DNA of 64,000 nt, from NCBI GenBank assembly GCA_032622095.1, contig CP136065.1, forward strand, positions 148,615,577-148,679,576. The letters are read 5' to 3'. The notes under the pieces are model-generated. The model searched no databases. It had not been told where the DNA came from and was given only the letters and a program-made list of their open reading frames with translations. The position numbers were made by a program, and so were the translations under genes. The stretch's first letter is position 1. The number at the start of each line of letters is the position of its first letter. This stretch comes from Siphonodentalium dalli (lineage: Eukaryota > Mollusca > Scaphopoda > Gadilida > Siphonodentaliidae). This document shows positions 1-11,739 of the stretch, in pieces.

Positions 1-766
1 CTGACACCAAAATATTTGTTGACTGTTCTGTTTGTTTTTTAGAATTTGATATTACTAATATTGGTATTTGCAGTTGATCATGACTAACATAATATATGTT
101 GTTTTTTTGTGTGAAGAAAAATAGATTGACAAATGTGATTTATGTTGAGTGTCAACATGTAGCATTAGAATCTCAATCATACGATCATTACCTTGAAGAT
201 ACTAGTTTCTATTTTTGCTATTTACAATGCTGTATCAGAAGACAATTGAACTTGATTTAATTGGATAGAAATGTGATGTCACTTTCGAGTTGCAGAAATG
301 ACAATTGATCTCCATGTATGATCAAAATGATCTTTCCATCATGAATGTAATTGCCTTGGCCAAATGTAATGTCCAACAAATATGCTTTCCAATGATGTAT
401 ATTGTGACATATTCCATACTTTCATAACAGAACCCTTTCTTTTTTGAGTTTTGTTGACAAGCCTGCAAATAGTATGGCCATTCAACACTGTTGAGTAGTT
501 TACTATCATTTTCATTTGACAATTTTTCTGTCATTATTGTTTAAATATTGGCAAGAGTATGTTGCTGAATTTATTAAAATTTAAACATGCATTGGTGATA
601 TGCAGCTTAGTGTAGCATAATTCTCTATGTTTATAGTCGTGGCCATCAATTTCACACACAATATGTGCCACATTCTTGGATGAATTGGCAGAAAGTTCAA
701 ATATCCCTTTTGGACCAGCACGGACATTAATTGCTTTGTCAATGTTGATTTTTGAACATTTTGCAG
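1..766 (+). other. Intron sequence upstream of first recognisable exon
   Basis: AT-rich sequence ending in a clear 3' splice site (TTTTGCAG at 759-766). I see no convincing exon in it. It is read as an intron of the same + strand gene as the exon at 767-954. Open frames on the - strand here are antisense to that exon or lie in AT-rich intron. Confidence 0.55.
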
Positions 767-954
767 AGGAATGATGCACTCGATAAGATGGAGGAAGACA
801 TCGAGAGAATGAAGCTTGCCATAGAAGAAGCCACAGGGAAACCTCTTCCAAAAGTCTTCGTCAAAAATCCGAGCAGAGGTTCTCGAAATGCGAGTCAGAA
901 TTCCAACAGAGATAATAACAGTGTGAACCAATGGGGTGTCTATAATGCTCACAA
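767..954 (+). CDS. Internal exon of an unrecognised gene, charged coiled-coil-like segment
   Basis: The exon is bounded by acceptor TTTTGCAG and donor CACAA|GTGAGT. It is 188 nt, starts in phase 0 if the acceptor is used as read, and ends with two bases of a split codon. The first third reads RNDALDKMEEDIERMKLAIE, a charged amphipathic stretch consistent with a short coiled coil. It is followed by ATGKPLPKVFV and an Asn/Ser/Arg-rich tail (about residues 38-62) with QWGVYNAH near the end. I do not recognise the family. The low-complexity basic tail suits the Arg/Ser-rich terminal exon at 11740-12346 and suggests one gene for a basic, probably nuclear or RNA-associated protein; that role is inference from composition only. 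Confidence 0.7.
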
Positions 955-1557
955 GTGAGTTATCATACTATTGAATAGATTGCATGATAATCACATCTAT
1001 TGTACACTCATCAATGGATTACCAAAAAAATCACAGTTAAATAATTTTCGTTATTGCACTCACTGGAATATAGAAGTTTTCATTTTCGCACTATTCTGTG
1101 CGCAAGCGAACGGTTCAATAATACTTACCCAATGTGTGATCGGAATATTTCAAAATCCTCGTGAATATTACGAAATAAATTCACTTTTATTATTTATAGT
1201 TATAAAAATAGATTTCACATTGAGATTTTGGATTATGTGGAAAATCAATGAAGGAATATAGGAACTATATTTCTCTGAAGTAGACTGTGGAGTAAACTCA
1301 TTTGTGACTGAGACAAATGATCATTTGCACTTGTGGAAAATTGCTTACGAAAATAAACAATTGGTCTCTGTCGCTCATGAAATAATTTTTATTATGAAGT
1401 CTTATACAAGTGGGAGGAGTAATAAATGAACAACATAGACTGAATTTAGGTCACCTCTTATGACACGATATGACCATAACTGTTGAAAGAGACATTAAAC
1501 CCTAATTAACTAACTAACTTCCTGATATGCTATATTTCTTTGCATGATCCTACAGTC

Positions 1558-2678
1558 TAGGGTCCTGCGAATTGGAGATTTTGATCGAATCGAATATCGA
1601 ATCGAATTCTGGAAATCGAATCGAATATCGAATCGAATCATATCTGTGTGTTGCATTCTCAATTGGGCATGTTTTGTCAACGATTAGACGATTTGTGAAA
1701 CGTTGTATCAACTACATGCACGAAGTTCCATCATAACTTATGTGGCGATGAACCGTCATTTGCAATACTATTAACTTCAAATGATAATTGTCGAGAAAAA
1801 AAGGCAGATTTAAATAAAACGTCCATGCGGCTGTCACGACGATTAATATATAACCACTAAACGGATTATCAGAACTAAAATCACGCGAAATTTGTACAGT
1901 TTGCATGTACATGCAAAATTGCAAATCGACATTCGGAATCATCCGTAGTTATAAACTTGGAAGATGCAACAACAGTCGCAGGGTAGCCTGATTATGTAGT
2001 GCTGGATGCTTCTTGGACAGATGGTTCCATAGTTGGGTCATTGTCCCAGATGCTTGCGATTTATACACCAGGTTGCATTCATCTCACGTGTAAGTCCCTG
2101 CACTACCTGCAGCTTTATCATGTTTAAAATAAACATGAATAACGACGACATTTTGTCAAGTGTCAAAGAACGCTCCGAAATTGAAAGTAAACTTTAAAAA
2201 AAAACATCGCCAAAATGCACATTTCGAACACGTGTTGTTTAAATTCTCAGCTATACTACATAATGCAGAATCTGAGACGGATAGACGGCGGATAACGCTA
2301 GCGGTTGCTCAGTCTCATAGCTATTATTCACGCGCGTTGTCGGTCCATCGGTGATCTCCGAGCTTTTGGCTACCATGTTCAAAGCTAGAATTCAGGCGTA
2401 TTTAGTAATCCTATAGTGGCTAATTGCTGGCTATACTTATATTTAATATATATAATCATGATGTACAATAAGAATTATAAGGTGCATATATACATCATTT
2501 TCTGTAATTAAATGGCACAAAAACAGCTAAGTTCGACGTGTGTACTTGTCCGTAAACAGCCTACTTTTCCATCAGTGTATATTCGAAATTTCGAGTTGGC
2601 AATTTCGAATCGAATTCGAATCGAATTTGACTTTCGAATCGAATCTCGAATCGAATATCGAATATTCGCAGGACCCTA
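1558..2678 (-). mobile_element. hAT-type non-autonomous element, 1.12 kb, perfect 8-bp TSD
   Basis: TIRs TAGGGTCCTGCGAA and TTCGCAGGACCCTA bound the element. A perfect 8-bp target duplication CTACAGTC lies at 1550-1557 and 2679-2686, diagnostic of the hAT superfamily. Subterminal regions hold many direct copies of TCGAATCGAATATCGAATCG-type repeats, likely transposase-binding motifs. The interior carries an antisense, broken copy of the BED-finger ORF that is intact in the relative at 53737-54851. The element is in the opposite orientation to that copy. Confidence 0.9.
1949..2151 (-). pseudogene. Broken BED zinc-finger ORF of hAT element
   Basis: Read on the - strand, this matches the BED-finger ORF at 54260-54466. 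It has lost one base just after the start codon (ATGTCGTCG versus ATGTCGTCCG) and the first zinc-ligand Cys codon is now TGA. A small deletion also removes bases near the KTGYP equivalent. The downstream helix (NHLSKKHPALH equivalent) is still recognisable in DNA. No function is expected. Confidence 0.75.
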
Positions 2679-3035
2679 CTACAGTCTGGATTACGCTAAC
2701 AGCAGTCCACATTTCCTTCTACTAAAACCAGCTTGTCAGATTAAATATCATGTCTTCTATGGAATAAACCAGTTACTGTCACAATTATGATATTCTATGA
2801 TCATTATTGGTGATTTTATATAACTAGATCACTAATCGCTTAAACTCTGCTGGAAGACCAATAATAGGGAACTTGAACTAACATCAGCATCCATACCAAC
2901 CTGTATCACAAAATCTGTATAAATTGATGATAGAATCAAGTAGAATAACTCTATTATCTTGCAATCTACGGATGTATGTACCTTTTCCATGTTGCTATGA
3001 TTTTACTAACTAATAACATATTCATCATCTCTTAG

Positions 3036-3083
3036 CAATGACAGGGATAGGGATAGTCGTGCTAGTCGCGATCGTAACTAATC
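3036..3083 (+). CDS. Possible short RD-rich exon, reaches an in-frame stop
   Basis: Acceptor CATCTCTTAG is followed by 48 nt. Joined to the exon at 767-954, it reads NNDRDRDSRASRDRN and then TAA. The Arg/Asp dipeptides match the composition of the flanking exons, which argues for a real exon. A strong donor (CA|GTAAGT) lies just past the stop, in phase 0. Either this is an alternative 3' coding end, or the exon continues to that donor and the TAA is a mutation or assembly error. The other possible donor (GATC|GTAACT) is weak and gives a phase that stops in the terminal exon. Confidence 0.45.
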
Positions 3084-3560
3084 AGTAAGTATATAGCCCA
3101 CACTCTTCTGATTTTATCCATATAACCACAGGTTGTGAAGCTGATAGGGCCAGGTCACTACGAAATGGGCAGCTGGTTCTATTGGACATGGACCAGTCTA
3201 TTAGATGAATGTCGCCAATAACTCTCTTGATTTGTATATCATGGGCGTACTTTTGAACTAGATTTTCATCACAAAGCAGATGCAAATGCTAAGTGAATGA
3301 AGAGTTCCATCGAAACTGTCTCTCAAGGTCAGTTTGAATAGACTGGATCCTGGTCCAAGCTGTGAAAGTACCATAACTTTAGTAACTTCACCCTATCAGC
3401 GGTTGTTAAAAAAACTATTATTATAACATACTCCTGTATGTTTGATTCAAGCTGACTAAGTCATTTGAATCACAATAATTTGATGTAAACACTGGACATG
3501 CCAGAAATAATTTTTTCTTAAAAAATAAAAACAAATATTTGCTCAAGTTAATGGCTTAGT

Positions 3561-3711
3561 CTAGCCTTGAAATAGGGTGTCTGTCATTTGCAGAATGAGG
3601 TCCCCAGCGGGTGAATTTAGTAATGCTACCCCGCATAGCGGGCTAGCATCACCAAATTCACCCTCTGGGAACCTCATTCTGCAAATGACAGACACCCTAT
3701 TTCAAGGCTTG
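3561..3711. mobile_element. Palindromic hAT-like MITE, short form (151 bp)
   Basis: Almost the whole length is one inverted repeat, running from CTAGCCTTGAAATAGGGTGT to its complement ending TTCAAGGCTTG. Arms are about 65 bp and the loop region contains CCCGCATAGCGGG. The 8-bp duplication GGCTTAGT flanks it at 3553-3560 and 3712-3719. It is the minimal form of the family with TIR CAAGCCTGCAAATAG. Confidence 0.88.
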
Positions 3712-4194
3712 GGCTTAGTATGCAGTTCCAATTTTATCCATATCTACATTACAAATGGGACTTTAGTCTTGGGGACCCCAAGTATATCCCTTTGATAACT
3801 GAATGATGGGTAGTCACTTGATTTCCATTGATTCTTTTGTAGGGATCTTCAGCTTATGTAAGTTCTGATGCTGTTTATTGAACTTACTAGCTGAACAGCC
3901 CTACTGCTGAATTAAATGGGTTTATTTGTGCACATGTCACCTTCTTACAACTGTACAATTGTACAAATGAAGAATAGACCATTATATTATATATTTTAAA
4001 GATGAATGGGAAAAAATTCATTCAATAATCAAAGGGTTAATCAGCCATTCTATGTAAAAAAAAAAAATTATTTCAAATTTTAACTTAGTGGTTGATGGAT
4101 ATTATCAATTAATTACAGAGTGTGTGGTCAACCTGGTTATTTAGAGGTATTGTTTGTCATTTACCTTGAAAGAATATAGTAATATTGATGTGCC

Positions 4195-4635
4195 CAAGAC
4201 TGCAAATAGTGTGTCTGTCATTTGCAGAATGAGGTCCCCAGAGGGTGAATTTAGTGATGTTATCCCGTACATTAGGCTAGCATCTCTAAATTAACCCTAA
4301 TGGGACCTCATTCTGCTTAGGTATCATCTTCTGGGAAGTGTCTACAGTATCAAATTAATATTGTTTTTAGTTACTTTTTCCATTCTTGGATGTTTCTGTA
4401 TCCCATAATTTGCAGAAGATAAAATGCATAATCGAGGTGATTAATGGGTGAACATCACCAACTTTAACTGGGGAACTTCAATCTGATCGTAGGTCTCCCA
4501 TAGAAGTTGAGGCCTAAGCAGAATGAAGTTCCCAGATGGTGAATTTGGTGATGCTAGCACGGCTTTCGGGATAGCGTCACTAAATTCACCCTCTGGGGAC
4601 CTCATTCTGCAAATGACACACTTTTTGCAGGCTTG
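4195..4635 (-). mobile_element. Palindromic hAT-like MITE, long form (441 bp)
   Basis: Two hairpins of about 125 bp flank a unique centre of about 180 bp. The outer ends are CAAGACTGCAAATAGTGTG and its complement ending TTTTTGCAGGCTTG. The perfect 8-bp duplication GATGTGCC is at 4187-4194 and 4636-4643. The centre is in reverse orientation relative to the copies at 13737 and 21361. Confidence 0.88.
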
Positions 4636-5226
4636 GATGTGCCTAATGTATGACTCAGTAGCTTGTCTGAAGACCTATGATATGTTTCTCAGCTTTCTCA
4701 AATGGTTCTCTTACATTGCCATACTTCTAATGACACTTTGAATTTGATAGGATATTGTGGCAAGCTAAGTGTTAGCGATTTTGATGGTATATTTGGCAGA
4801 CCCGAATGTGTTGCTGATTATTTAAATGGCTTTTTTGGTCAAGTGAACCAAGTTCTTATAAGTTTCTCTTATTAGAAACTCTTAGGTGGTCTAGTACTTT
4901 ATAGCAGAAATACTATTATTAGAGAAACTATTTTACTTTAACAAGATTGTGGGTGCTTGTGGAACATATAATTCATCATTCAAGACCAAATCTTGATGTA
5001 ATTTCATGAAAAGGAAATGGCCAATATTAAACATTTGGCTTGTTGTTTCTATTTCTATAATTGTATCATATATATTGTTATTGACATTACTTGGTATTTG
5101 CTTAATTGAGAATAAAATATTGTTTACAGTAAGAAAACTATTACAGTCACAGGGGATTCCAATGCAGTTGGCAACTTATCCTCCTTACCTTCACTTGGAG
5201 GGATCTTCCCTTCCATGACTAATGTA

Positions 5227-5440
5227 CAGTAATGCTCTAATTAATCGACTCCTTTCACCACAGCAGAATTATGGGTAACTTTTCAGGATTTAGTCGGAAA
5301 TATGGCTTGTTGCCATTCATCGGAAAGCTCTCCCCGAGAGCTTTCCGATGAATGGAAACAAGCCATATTTCCAACTAAATCCTGAAAAGTTACCCATAAT
5401 TCTGCTTTTATTAAGGAGTCGATTAATTAGAGCATTACTG
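5227..5440. mobile_element. Tc1/mariner-like foldback MITE, 214 bp
   Basis: A near-perfect palindrome starts CAGTAATGCTCTAATTAATC and ends with its complement CATTACTG, flanked by TA (5225-5226 and 5441-5442). Arms of about 105 bp meet at a short CCCCG loop. It is the longest member of a size series (84-214 bp) that differs mainly in how much of the central arm is kept. Confidence 0.85.
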
Positions 5441-6032
5441 TAATGGCAGAGGAATATTTTTAAAGTGAAATTGGTCATTCTGGTATGTTAGAATGAACTC
5501 AGTGCGTGGAAATACTGCTTTAATTGATAAAATATTTTTTTAAATTGATGAATTCATCCTTTATGCCTGAATGGTGCCCTTTTGCAGAAAAGCAACTTGC
5601 AATCCCATGCCTGTTATATATTCAATTTCACCTCTTGTCTTTCAAGCTCTCTGTTAGACATAAGCAATAATGTGCATTTCTTTAAAGTCACGAAACATGA
5701 TAATCGAATAAACTTGCTCGACACAGGTATATTCATAATTGTGTGTCTAATATGGCAGAACACAACATCATTCTTTCATATAAATTTTATGTATTGACTC
5801 ATTGGCGGAACATTCCTGTATGTTTGATTCGTGACGAGTTTAGATGTTGTGTTTTACAAAATGGCACAGCCGATGTTGTAGAATTTTTCGGAAATAATTG
5901 TTGAATAAAACATTCTTCAAATGGGTGTAGTTGATGGATATAAGTAGTGAAGTAAGCACATAATATGTCTTTAGGTGTGGTGAAAAATATAAATTTTGTT
6001 TTGTATAATAGGAACTATTTTTAGAACTATTC

Positions 6033-6543
6033 CGCCCCTGGTCAAGTTGTCCTGCTAATTGGTTATGATGTTGGGGTCCTGCTGAATTTATATGATGCTG
6101 GTAGGGCAAACTGATGCAGTTACGAAAAAAGTACCATTATTTTTTCTTAAGATGTCATTTTTGCGTTTTTTGGCCAATCTGAGCGATTTGAGAAAAAGCC
6201 AGTGCCTGTATAAAACATTCAAGAACATATATATCTTTGAAAATTTTATAGTGGCTGATCTAATGTTTGCAAACGACGCGAATAACCATCTTGATTATAG
6301 TTGATTTGCAACAATTAATACAGCCCGTATTAAAATATTTCTCAAATATATATTTTTGAATGTTCGATATAATGGCTTTTTCTAGATATGTTAATAGGAT
6401 CCAAACACCGCGAAAATGACAACTTTAGAAAAAAATTATTATACTTTTTCTTAATAGCATCAGTATGCCCTAACAGCATCATATAAATTTAGCTGGACCC
6501 ACCAGCATCAAAGCACATTAGCAGGACAACTTGACCAGGGGTG
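6033..6543. mobile_element. TIR element with CCCCTGGTCAAG ends, 511 bp
   Basis: The ends CGCCCCTGGTCAAGTTGTCC and GGACAACTTGACCAGGGGTG are inverted repeats. Subterminal inverted blocks (GCTGGTAGGGCA versus TGCCCTAACAGC) extend the symmetry. A possible 5-bp duplication TATTC flanks it (6028-6032, 6544-6548). A second copy lies at 20605-21022. Superfamily undetermined; no transposase frame. Confidence 0.75.
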
Positions 6544-7077
6544 TATTCAATGTAATTGAACAAATATTAGCAATTCAAAGTGTCATTCCATCTCTTTGTT
6601 ATTCTCAGTGATATAGTTCTTATAGACTTGTTAGTAGACGTCTGTTTTATATTGTACTTAAAATAATGTCAAGATTTGTGTTGTGCCTGTGTCACCAGTG
6701 TGAAGGTAATTTCAACTGGGATTACAGCTTTTTGTATTCAGGTCAGGTAATATGAATTCTTGTTACTATCTCTGAATGCCCTGTGATTATTTATACTGCA
6801 AATGGCCTTAATTTAAACAGAGAGGATTAGTATATAGCAGCCAATTATCACTGATATTTGGGATTAGCAAAAACAATTTAATATTAAAAGCACAAGCTCA
6901 CAGACAAGAAAACACATTGCAAGTGTTGAAGATGCAGATATTCAAGGTCTCTGGCATAAAAAATATAAGTAAAGCTTCGCCTTATGGTGATAAAATCCTA
7001 TAATTTATGCCTATATTATCCCTTTCATGACGGGAGCTACGCTGGTGCATCATTAAAGATCATGTGCCAGTGCATTA

Positions 7078-7420
7078 CCAGTCCCTGTAACCTCATCTGC
7101 CAAACATACTACCCGATCATCTGAATTTGAACCATATACATGATATTGAACATCCCTCGGGTAGTATCCATTTTCACACACTCTTGAACTAAGCCCTAAA
7201 CTCATACATTTATACATATACACAATATGTGCACAGCTCACCCGAGGCCATCTTACTATAAGTTATTACTTTCTATATTTACCATCCTGGGGATGGCAGG
7301 AAGACAGTCTTGCCAGATAATGCCATCCCCCACAATATACGACAGAATTATCCATAATTTTCATCATTATTATGTAATATGTATGTGTATTGGAAATAAA
7401 ATATCCTATCCTATCCTATA
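7078..7420 (+). mobile_element. Probable retroposon fragment with (CCTAT)n tail
   Basis: This segment interrupts the family sequence between GTGCATT and ATATATGTGAG. It ends in AAAATATCCTATCCTATCCTAT, the kind of short tandem tail left by SINEs and LINEs. It also contains the inverted pair CTACCCGA/TCGGGTAG. No reverse-transcriptase frame is seen and the family is unknown. Confidence 0.4.
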
Positions 7421-7455
7421 TATGTGAGTCTCGGGTAGGGAGCCTCTCATATATA

Positions 7456-9018
7456 CCGTATTCTCGCGGGTATAAGACCAGGGGGCCTAGGGAATAAATA
7501 GCTTGAAAAGGCATGGGTGGTCTTATACCCCGGAAAAAACGATGGATGAGTAAGTATATTTAGCGTAAGTATATCGAACATATCTCATTTCTGCATTTCG
7601 AGGTATACGTAAACGTAACTTTACCAGAAAGCTGGGATTTCCCCACATTTAGTTTCGGTTTCGCACGTGGTCGATACAGAATTAACGTTGAATTGGAAAT
7701 CTTACACAGAAAATATACACAGAAACGAACAGTCAAAATAACACATGTGATACATAACACAGTATAAGAATATATGTAGGCCTAGAAACGTATGTAAAAC
7801 TTTGTCTAGATAAATTATTTGGGAATTACAATGGGGATTTATATTCCCATAATCGTTTCGTAAACGGAGTCCTGCATTCTGTAAAATATTAAGTTTCTGT
7901 TGACATTAAAACAAGAATGTTGTGCTTCATATGTCAATCAATGGAAAGTGGGCGTTAAATTTAACTGAGAAATCCAATCGCTATTCGGAATGAGAAAACA
8001 ATACAGCTTATGTGGTTACATAACTTAACATTGTGTACATCAATGCATGAAAGGTGTTATATTGATTTATGGTAGGCCTTACTCATGGTCAATTTATGAC
8101 ATTGAATAATTAATTAGGGGAACAAAACAAATTTTAACGGCGTGTTGTTTCTTAATTTGGGCCATTTTACCCTTGGATAGGGGTTTGAGTTTTAATCGTA
8201 ATCGCGCTCCCAAGATCAAATCTGCTTCCGCGAAATTCCCCATTCACGTTCGGTTTTGGAGAAATTCCTGCCGTTATCGCCAAACCACTCGATCACAGTC
8301 ACTTTCACAGCAATTGTGTAAGATTTATGTTGTAGAGGCATTGTGAACAAATAAAGAACTGAAGATCTTGGGTTAGTTTCTCAGTATTTATACCGATCAT
8401 ATGTTTTGATTGAAACCCATGTTGCGCATATGAACATGGCTTACAGTGGAATGACTAAAACAACACCTGACCGCCTTTGAAATGTGACAACAAAGGACAC
8501 ACAAAGCAGTGACAGCAGTTCACCTATTGTTCACACATTGTCAGCACAAACTTACACAGGACACAGTCTTAATTACCTTCAATAGTTTCTTTCCATTGAT
8601 CTTTTCCGTTGATTGAACGTCAGTAAAACAGGCCTACCGGCCGGTTAATAATTGAACACAAACAAGACACAATTTCACAAAAATCTTCTTTATTGTTTTC
8701 AAATTTCAAAAGTAATCTAACCTTGAATATAGTTTCTTGTATTCATCTTTTCCATACACTCAGTACGACACCTGTCACCATCGATGAACGTCAATAATAT
8801 AGGCCTACTGGCCAGTTATTAATTGAACACAAGAAACAAGACACAGTGTAACATAAATCATCTTTATTTTTCTCAAATACTGGTATATAAACCCGTTTTG
8901 GAGGGGTTATGGTTAGGGCTAGGGAGGGGGTGGTCTTATACCCCAGAAAACTTACTTCTAGTGAAAATACTGGGGTGGTCTTATTCCCGAAAGTGGGCTT
9001 ATACCCGCGAGAATACGG
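7456..9018. mobile_element. TA-flanked TIR element, 1.56 kb, nested
   Basis: Inverted ends CCGTATTCTCGCGGGTATAA and TTATACCCGCGAGAATACGG sit between TA dinucleotides (7454-7455, 9019-9020), fitting the Tc1/mariner/pogo group. Subterminal GGTCTTATACCCC motifs recur near both ends. The interior holds a duplication of about 150 bp (about 8576-8706 and 8721-8877: GGCCTACCGGCC, AATTGAACACAA, TCTTTATT). I found no transposase frame. Confidence 0.75.
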
Positions 9019-9177
9019 TAAGAGAATGCACTGGCTTACAAGGTAAATAGTTTTAGGCTTTATGCCAATGCTTTCTCTTATATATTCTCCCTGCATTGAC
9101 ACAAGGTTTTCACAAAATTTCAGGAAGATCCAGTCATGGAAGGGCTAAAATAGAAGTAAGAAAGGGATTTGACTTAA

Positions 9178-10699
9178 CCCTTTGAACCTGAATGGCCGCA
9201 AAAACGGCCAGCCAGAAAACGTTCATATACCCGGCTGGCCGTTTTTGCGGCCAGAAGCATTCGGTGACGTCATAAACATATGTATCATGTTTATATGTTA
9301 AACCATAACTTCAGCAGTGCCACGGGTGCATGTTTATGGGTTTGTTGTCGACTAGTTGGGGCTGGAAAATATGCGCATGCACACAGCGCAGAATTCAACA
9401 AACGTACATTATTTGAAGCTATTCGGGTAATGCTAAACATTGTGTGGTTCGCAGGATTGTAGAGACACCATTTCGATCACCATTCTTTGTTTAAGTTATC
9501 CTTATATACATAATCAGTGTTCTGGCATATGTCAGGAAGGCGCAGTCACTTATATGAGTCGATTTGTTCACACATGCGCATAGGATACAATGATAAATGT
9601 ATGGGTTTTTGCGTAATGATACAATCACATCAAGGATCCCCATAGTATATCAATTTGCATTATACAGTTGCACGTTTCGACATTGCACCAGAGTAGTCCT
9701 GTGGAAAGGGGTTGCATGGTCACAATACCATCTATTTCGATCTAAGCTTGCGCGTGCGCATTACAAACACGTGTCAAATCTTGCATTATTGAGCAATTCT
9801 GTAAAGTTTAAGACCTAGCTGTGGCACCACTTGAGCATGACCATCATCGTGCCCCCATGCGATGTCTAAAATGGGACAAAATGCCATTGAATGCACAGGA
9901 AAGTGGTGTCATTCGATCAATTGTGGTATATGCTTAGCAACCATTGATAGCGTTAAATACAAGTTCACTCTTCTGACCAGATATATCTCAAATTTCACAA
10001 AAGAGTATTGACTGCATAGAAAACGCAGTTTCTTAGCGTGGAATTACGACGCCATAAGCTATAATTGCATATCACTTTCAATTCCGGGTAGTTGCATAGA
10101 AACCGTTACCAGGGAGTGATCATGTGGCAAAGTATACCAATCTTAAAAATACTCAGTGGTCCATGGGAACATACCTGTAAAGTTTCATACATGTGGCACC
10201 ATTTGAAAATAACCATCACCATGCATGTGCATGCCATGGAATGTCTAAATTGGGGCATAATACAATTGAATACACAGGGCAATGGTGTCATTCGATCATT
10301 TGGGTTATTTGCGTAGCAACCGTTGCTACCCTTAAATACAAGTTAGGTTCACTCTTCTGGCCAGATATATCGCAAATTTCCCAATAGGGTATTGACTGCC
10401 TCAAAAACGCCATTTCGTTGGGCTGAATTACGACGATAAAAGCTGTAATTGTATTTTACTTTCAATATCGGGTAATTGCATAGCAACCGTTACCAGGGAG
10501 TGAACATGTGGCAATGTATTAAGTAGATCTTAAAATAAGCAGTGGTCCATGAGGAACATGCATCTAAAGTTTCAGACATGTGACACCACTTGAACATAAA
10601 CAACACCATATGCCTAAACACTATCTACTATAAGTCAAAATACCGCTGGGAGCCCAGGGTCAGGGTGTCAATCGTTATGGGGAGCTAGGGTTCAAAGGG
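9178..10699. mobile_element. piggyBac-like non-autonomous element, 1.52 kb
   Basis: It is flanked by TTAA at 9174-9177 and 10700-10703, with ends CCCTTTGAACC and GGTTCAAAGGG. Just inside the left end is a GC-rich hairpin (9193-9253) with 21-bp arms TGGCCGCAAAAACGGCCAGC. The interior consists of degenerate direct repeats of about 390 bp, marked by CCGTTACCAGGGAGTGA near 10100 and 10485 and a related block near 9700. Confidence 0.75.
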
Positions 10700-11016
10700 T
10701 TAAGAGTGGAATTAGCTTTGAAGGTTCAAATATAAAAGTTGTTTCCCTCAGTTTGCGAGCATTAGTACACAGTTCTAATGTACCACTATATTTATATATA
10801 TTCTGATAATGTCAGGTTAGATATCCTGCTGTCGGGTAGGTTATATCTGGGATATGGGCTTTACTGGGTGGTATGCCTGTGGATAGCCTTTTGGAGCTGA
10901 CTCCATTAGATGCACAAATCAAGAAAACTGGCTTGTAAATTGAGCCTAACTTCCTTTGCCATCTAGTTTAATGGCTTTGTATAGATTTATTTTGTTCGAA
11001 GAAATTAGCTACTTAA

Positions 11017-11362
11017 AGGCGTACTATACACTGAATCCAGCCATTTATGGGATCATCTCCTTTTAATCTCAACAGAATATGTGCAACAAATGAATGAATT
11101 TGAGCCATGGATTAGTGCACAATACACTCATGTGCTCTATGAATGATGCAATCGACATGGTAACTATAATGAAATTGGATTTATGACTCCAGCCATTTAT
11201 TCATTTTCGTTATAATTACCACGTTGTTTGTGTCATTCATAGAGCACATGAGTGTAATTTGCACTAATCCATGGCTCAAATTCATTCATTTGTTGCATAT
11301 ATTCTGTTAAGTATAAAAGGAGACGGTCCCATAAATGGCCGGATTTAGTATACAGTACACCT
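11017..11362. mobile_element. TTAA-flanked long-palindrome MITE, 346 bp
   Basis: TTAA is present at both sides (11013-11016, 11363-11366). Ends AGGCGTACTATACACTGAAT and the complement of AGGTGTACTGTATACTAAAT are imperfect inverted repeats, and the arms continue inward for about 150 bp (ATGAATGAATTTGAGCCATG against CATGGCTCAAATTCATTCAT). TTAA targets fit piggyBac or Kolobok elements. Confidence 0.8.
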
Positions 11363-11739
11363 TTAAGAGTGGCATAATTTTGCAGATAGGAGATATCGAC
11401 CATTCACAGAGATTTATGCTGAACAAAATTCATTGTATTATTTGGTATTTATAATGGGGATGTTAGTGTGACATGTGGTTTCAGTCTTATGTTTTTAGTT
11501 TAATCATATGGGTGGCCATTTGTTAATCAAATTTAGCGATTGAAAATAAATATGTGTCAAATAAACATCAATGTGATGTTAGTCTAAATTAATAGACATT
11601 CTTTCAAAGCCAAAAATTATTCCTATGACAACAAACAATGACTTTCATGATGTCTCAGATTAAAATAAAAAGGGACCTTGGACTAGCAAAGTCCATTTGG
11701 CTTACCTGGAGAAATGACTTTTTGTTATCGATTTTGCAG

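Larger units (their letters stand above)
7020..9144. mobile_element. Composite: degraded piggyBac-like MITE carrying two nested insertions
   Basis: The ends CCCTTTCATGACGGGAGCT and CCAGTCATGGAAGGG match the termini of the element at 19783-19971, with the expected TTAA mutated at both sides. The interior sequence of that family (GTGCCAGTGCATT, AGAGAATGCACTGGCTTACAAGG) is split by a fragment at about 7078-7420 and by a TA-flanked element at 7456-9018. Confidence 0.65.
955..11739 (+). other. Introns of the first gene, filled with transposable elements
   Basis: Between the exon at 767-954 and the terminal exon at 11740 lie a hAT relic (1558-2678), palindromic hAT MITEs (3561-3711, 4195-4635), a mariner-like MITE (5227-5440), a TIR element (6033-6543), two nested piggyBac-like composites (7020-9144, 9178-10699) and a TTAA palindrome (11017-11362). 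Only the 3036-3083 segment looks exonic. Confidence 0.6.

Noticed and set aside
3842-3856. 15-nt micro-exon (TTTTGTAG|GGATCTTCAGCTTAT|GTAAGT)
   Set aside because: The splice sites look good, but the surroundings (3790-4050) resemble a dispersed repeat at 12965-13185, and no frame through it clearly joins the neighbouring exons.
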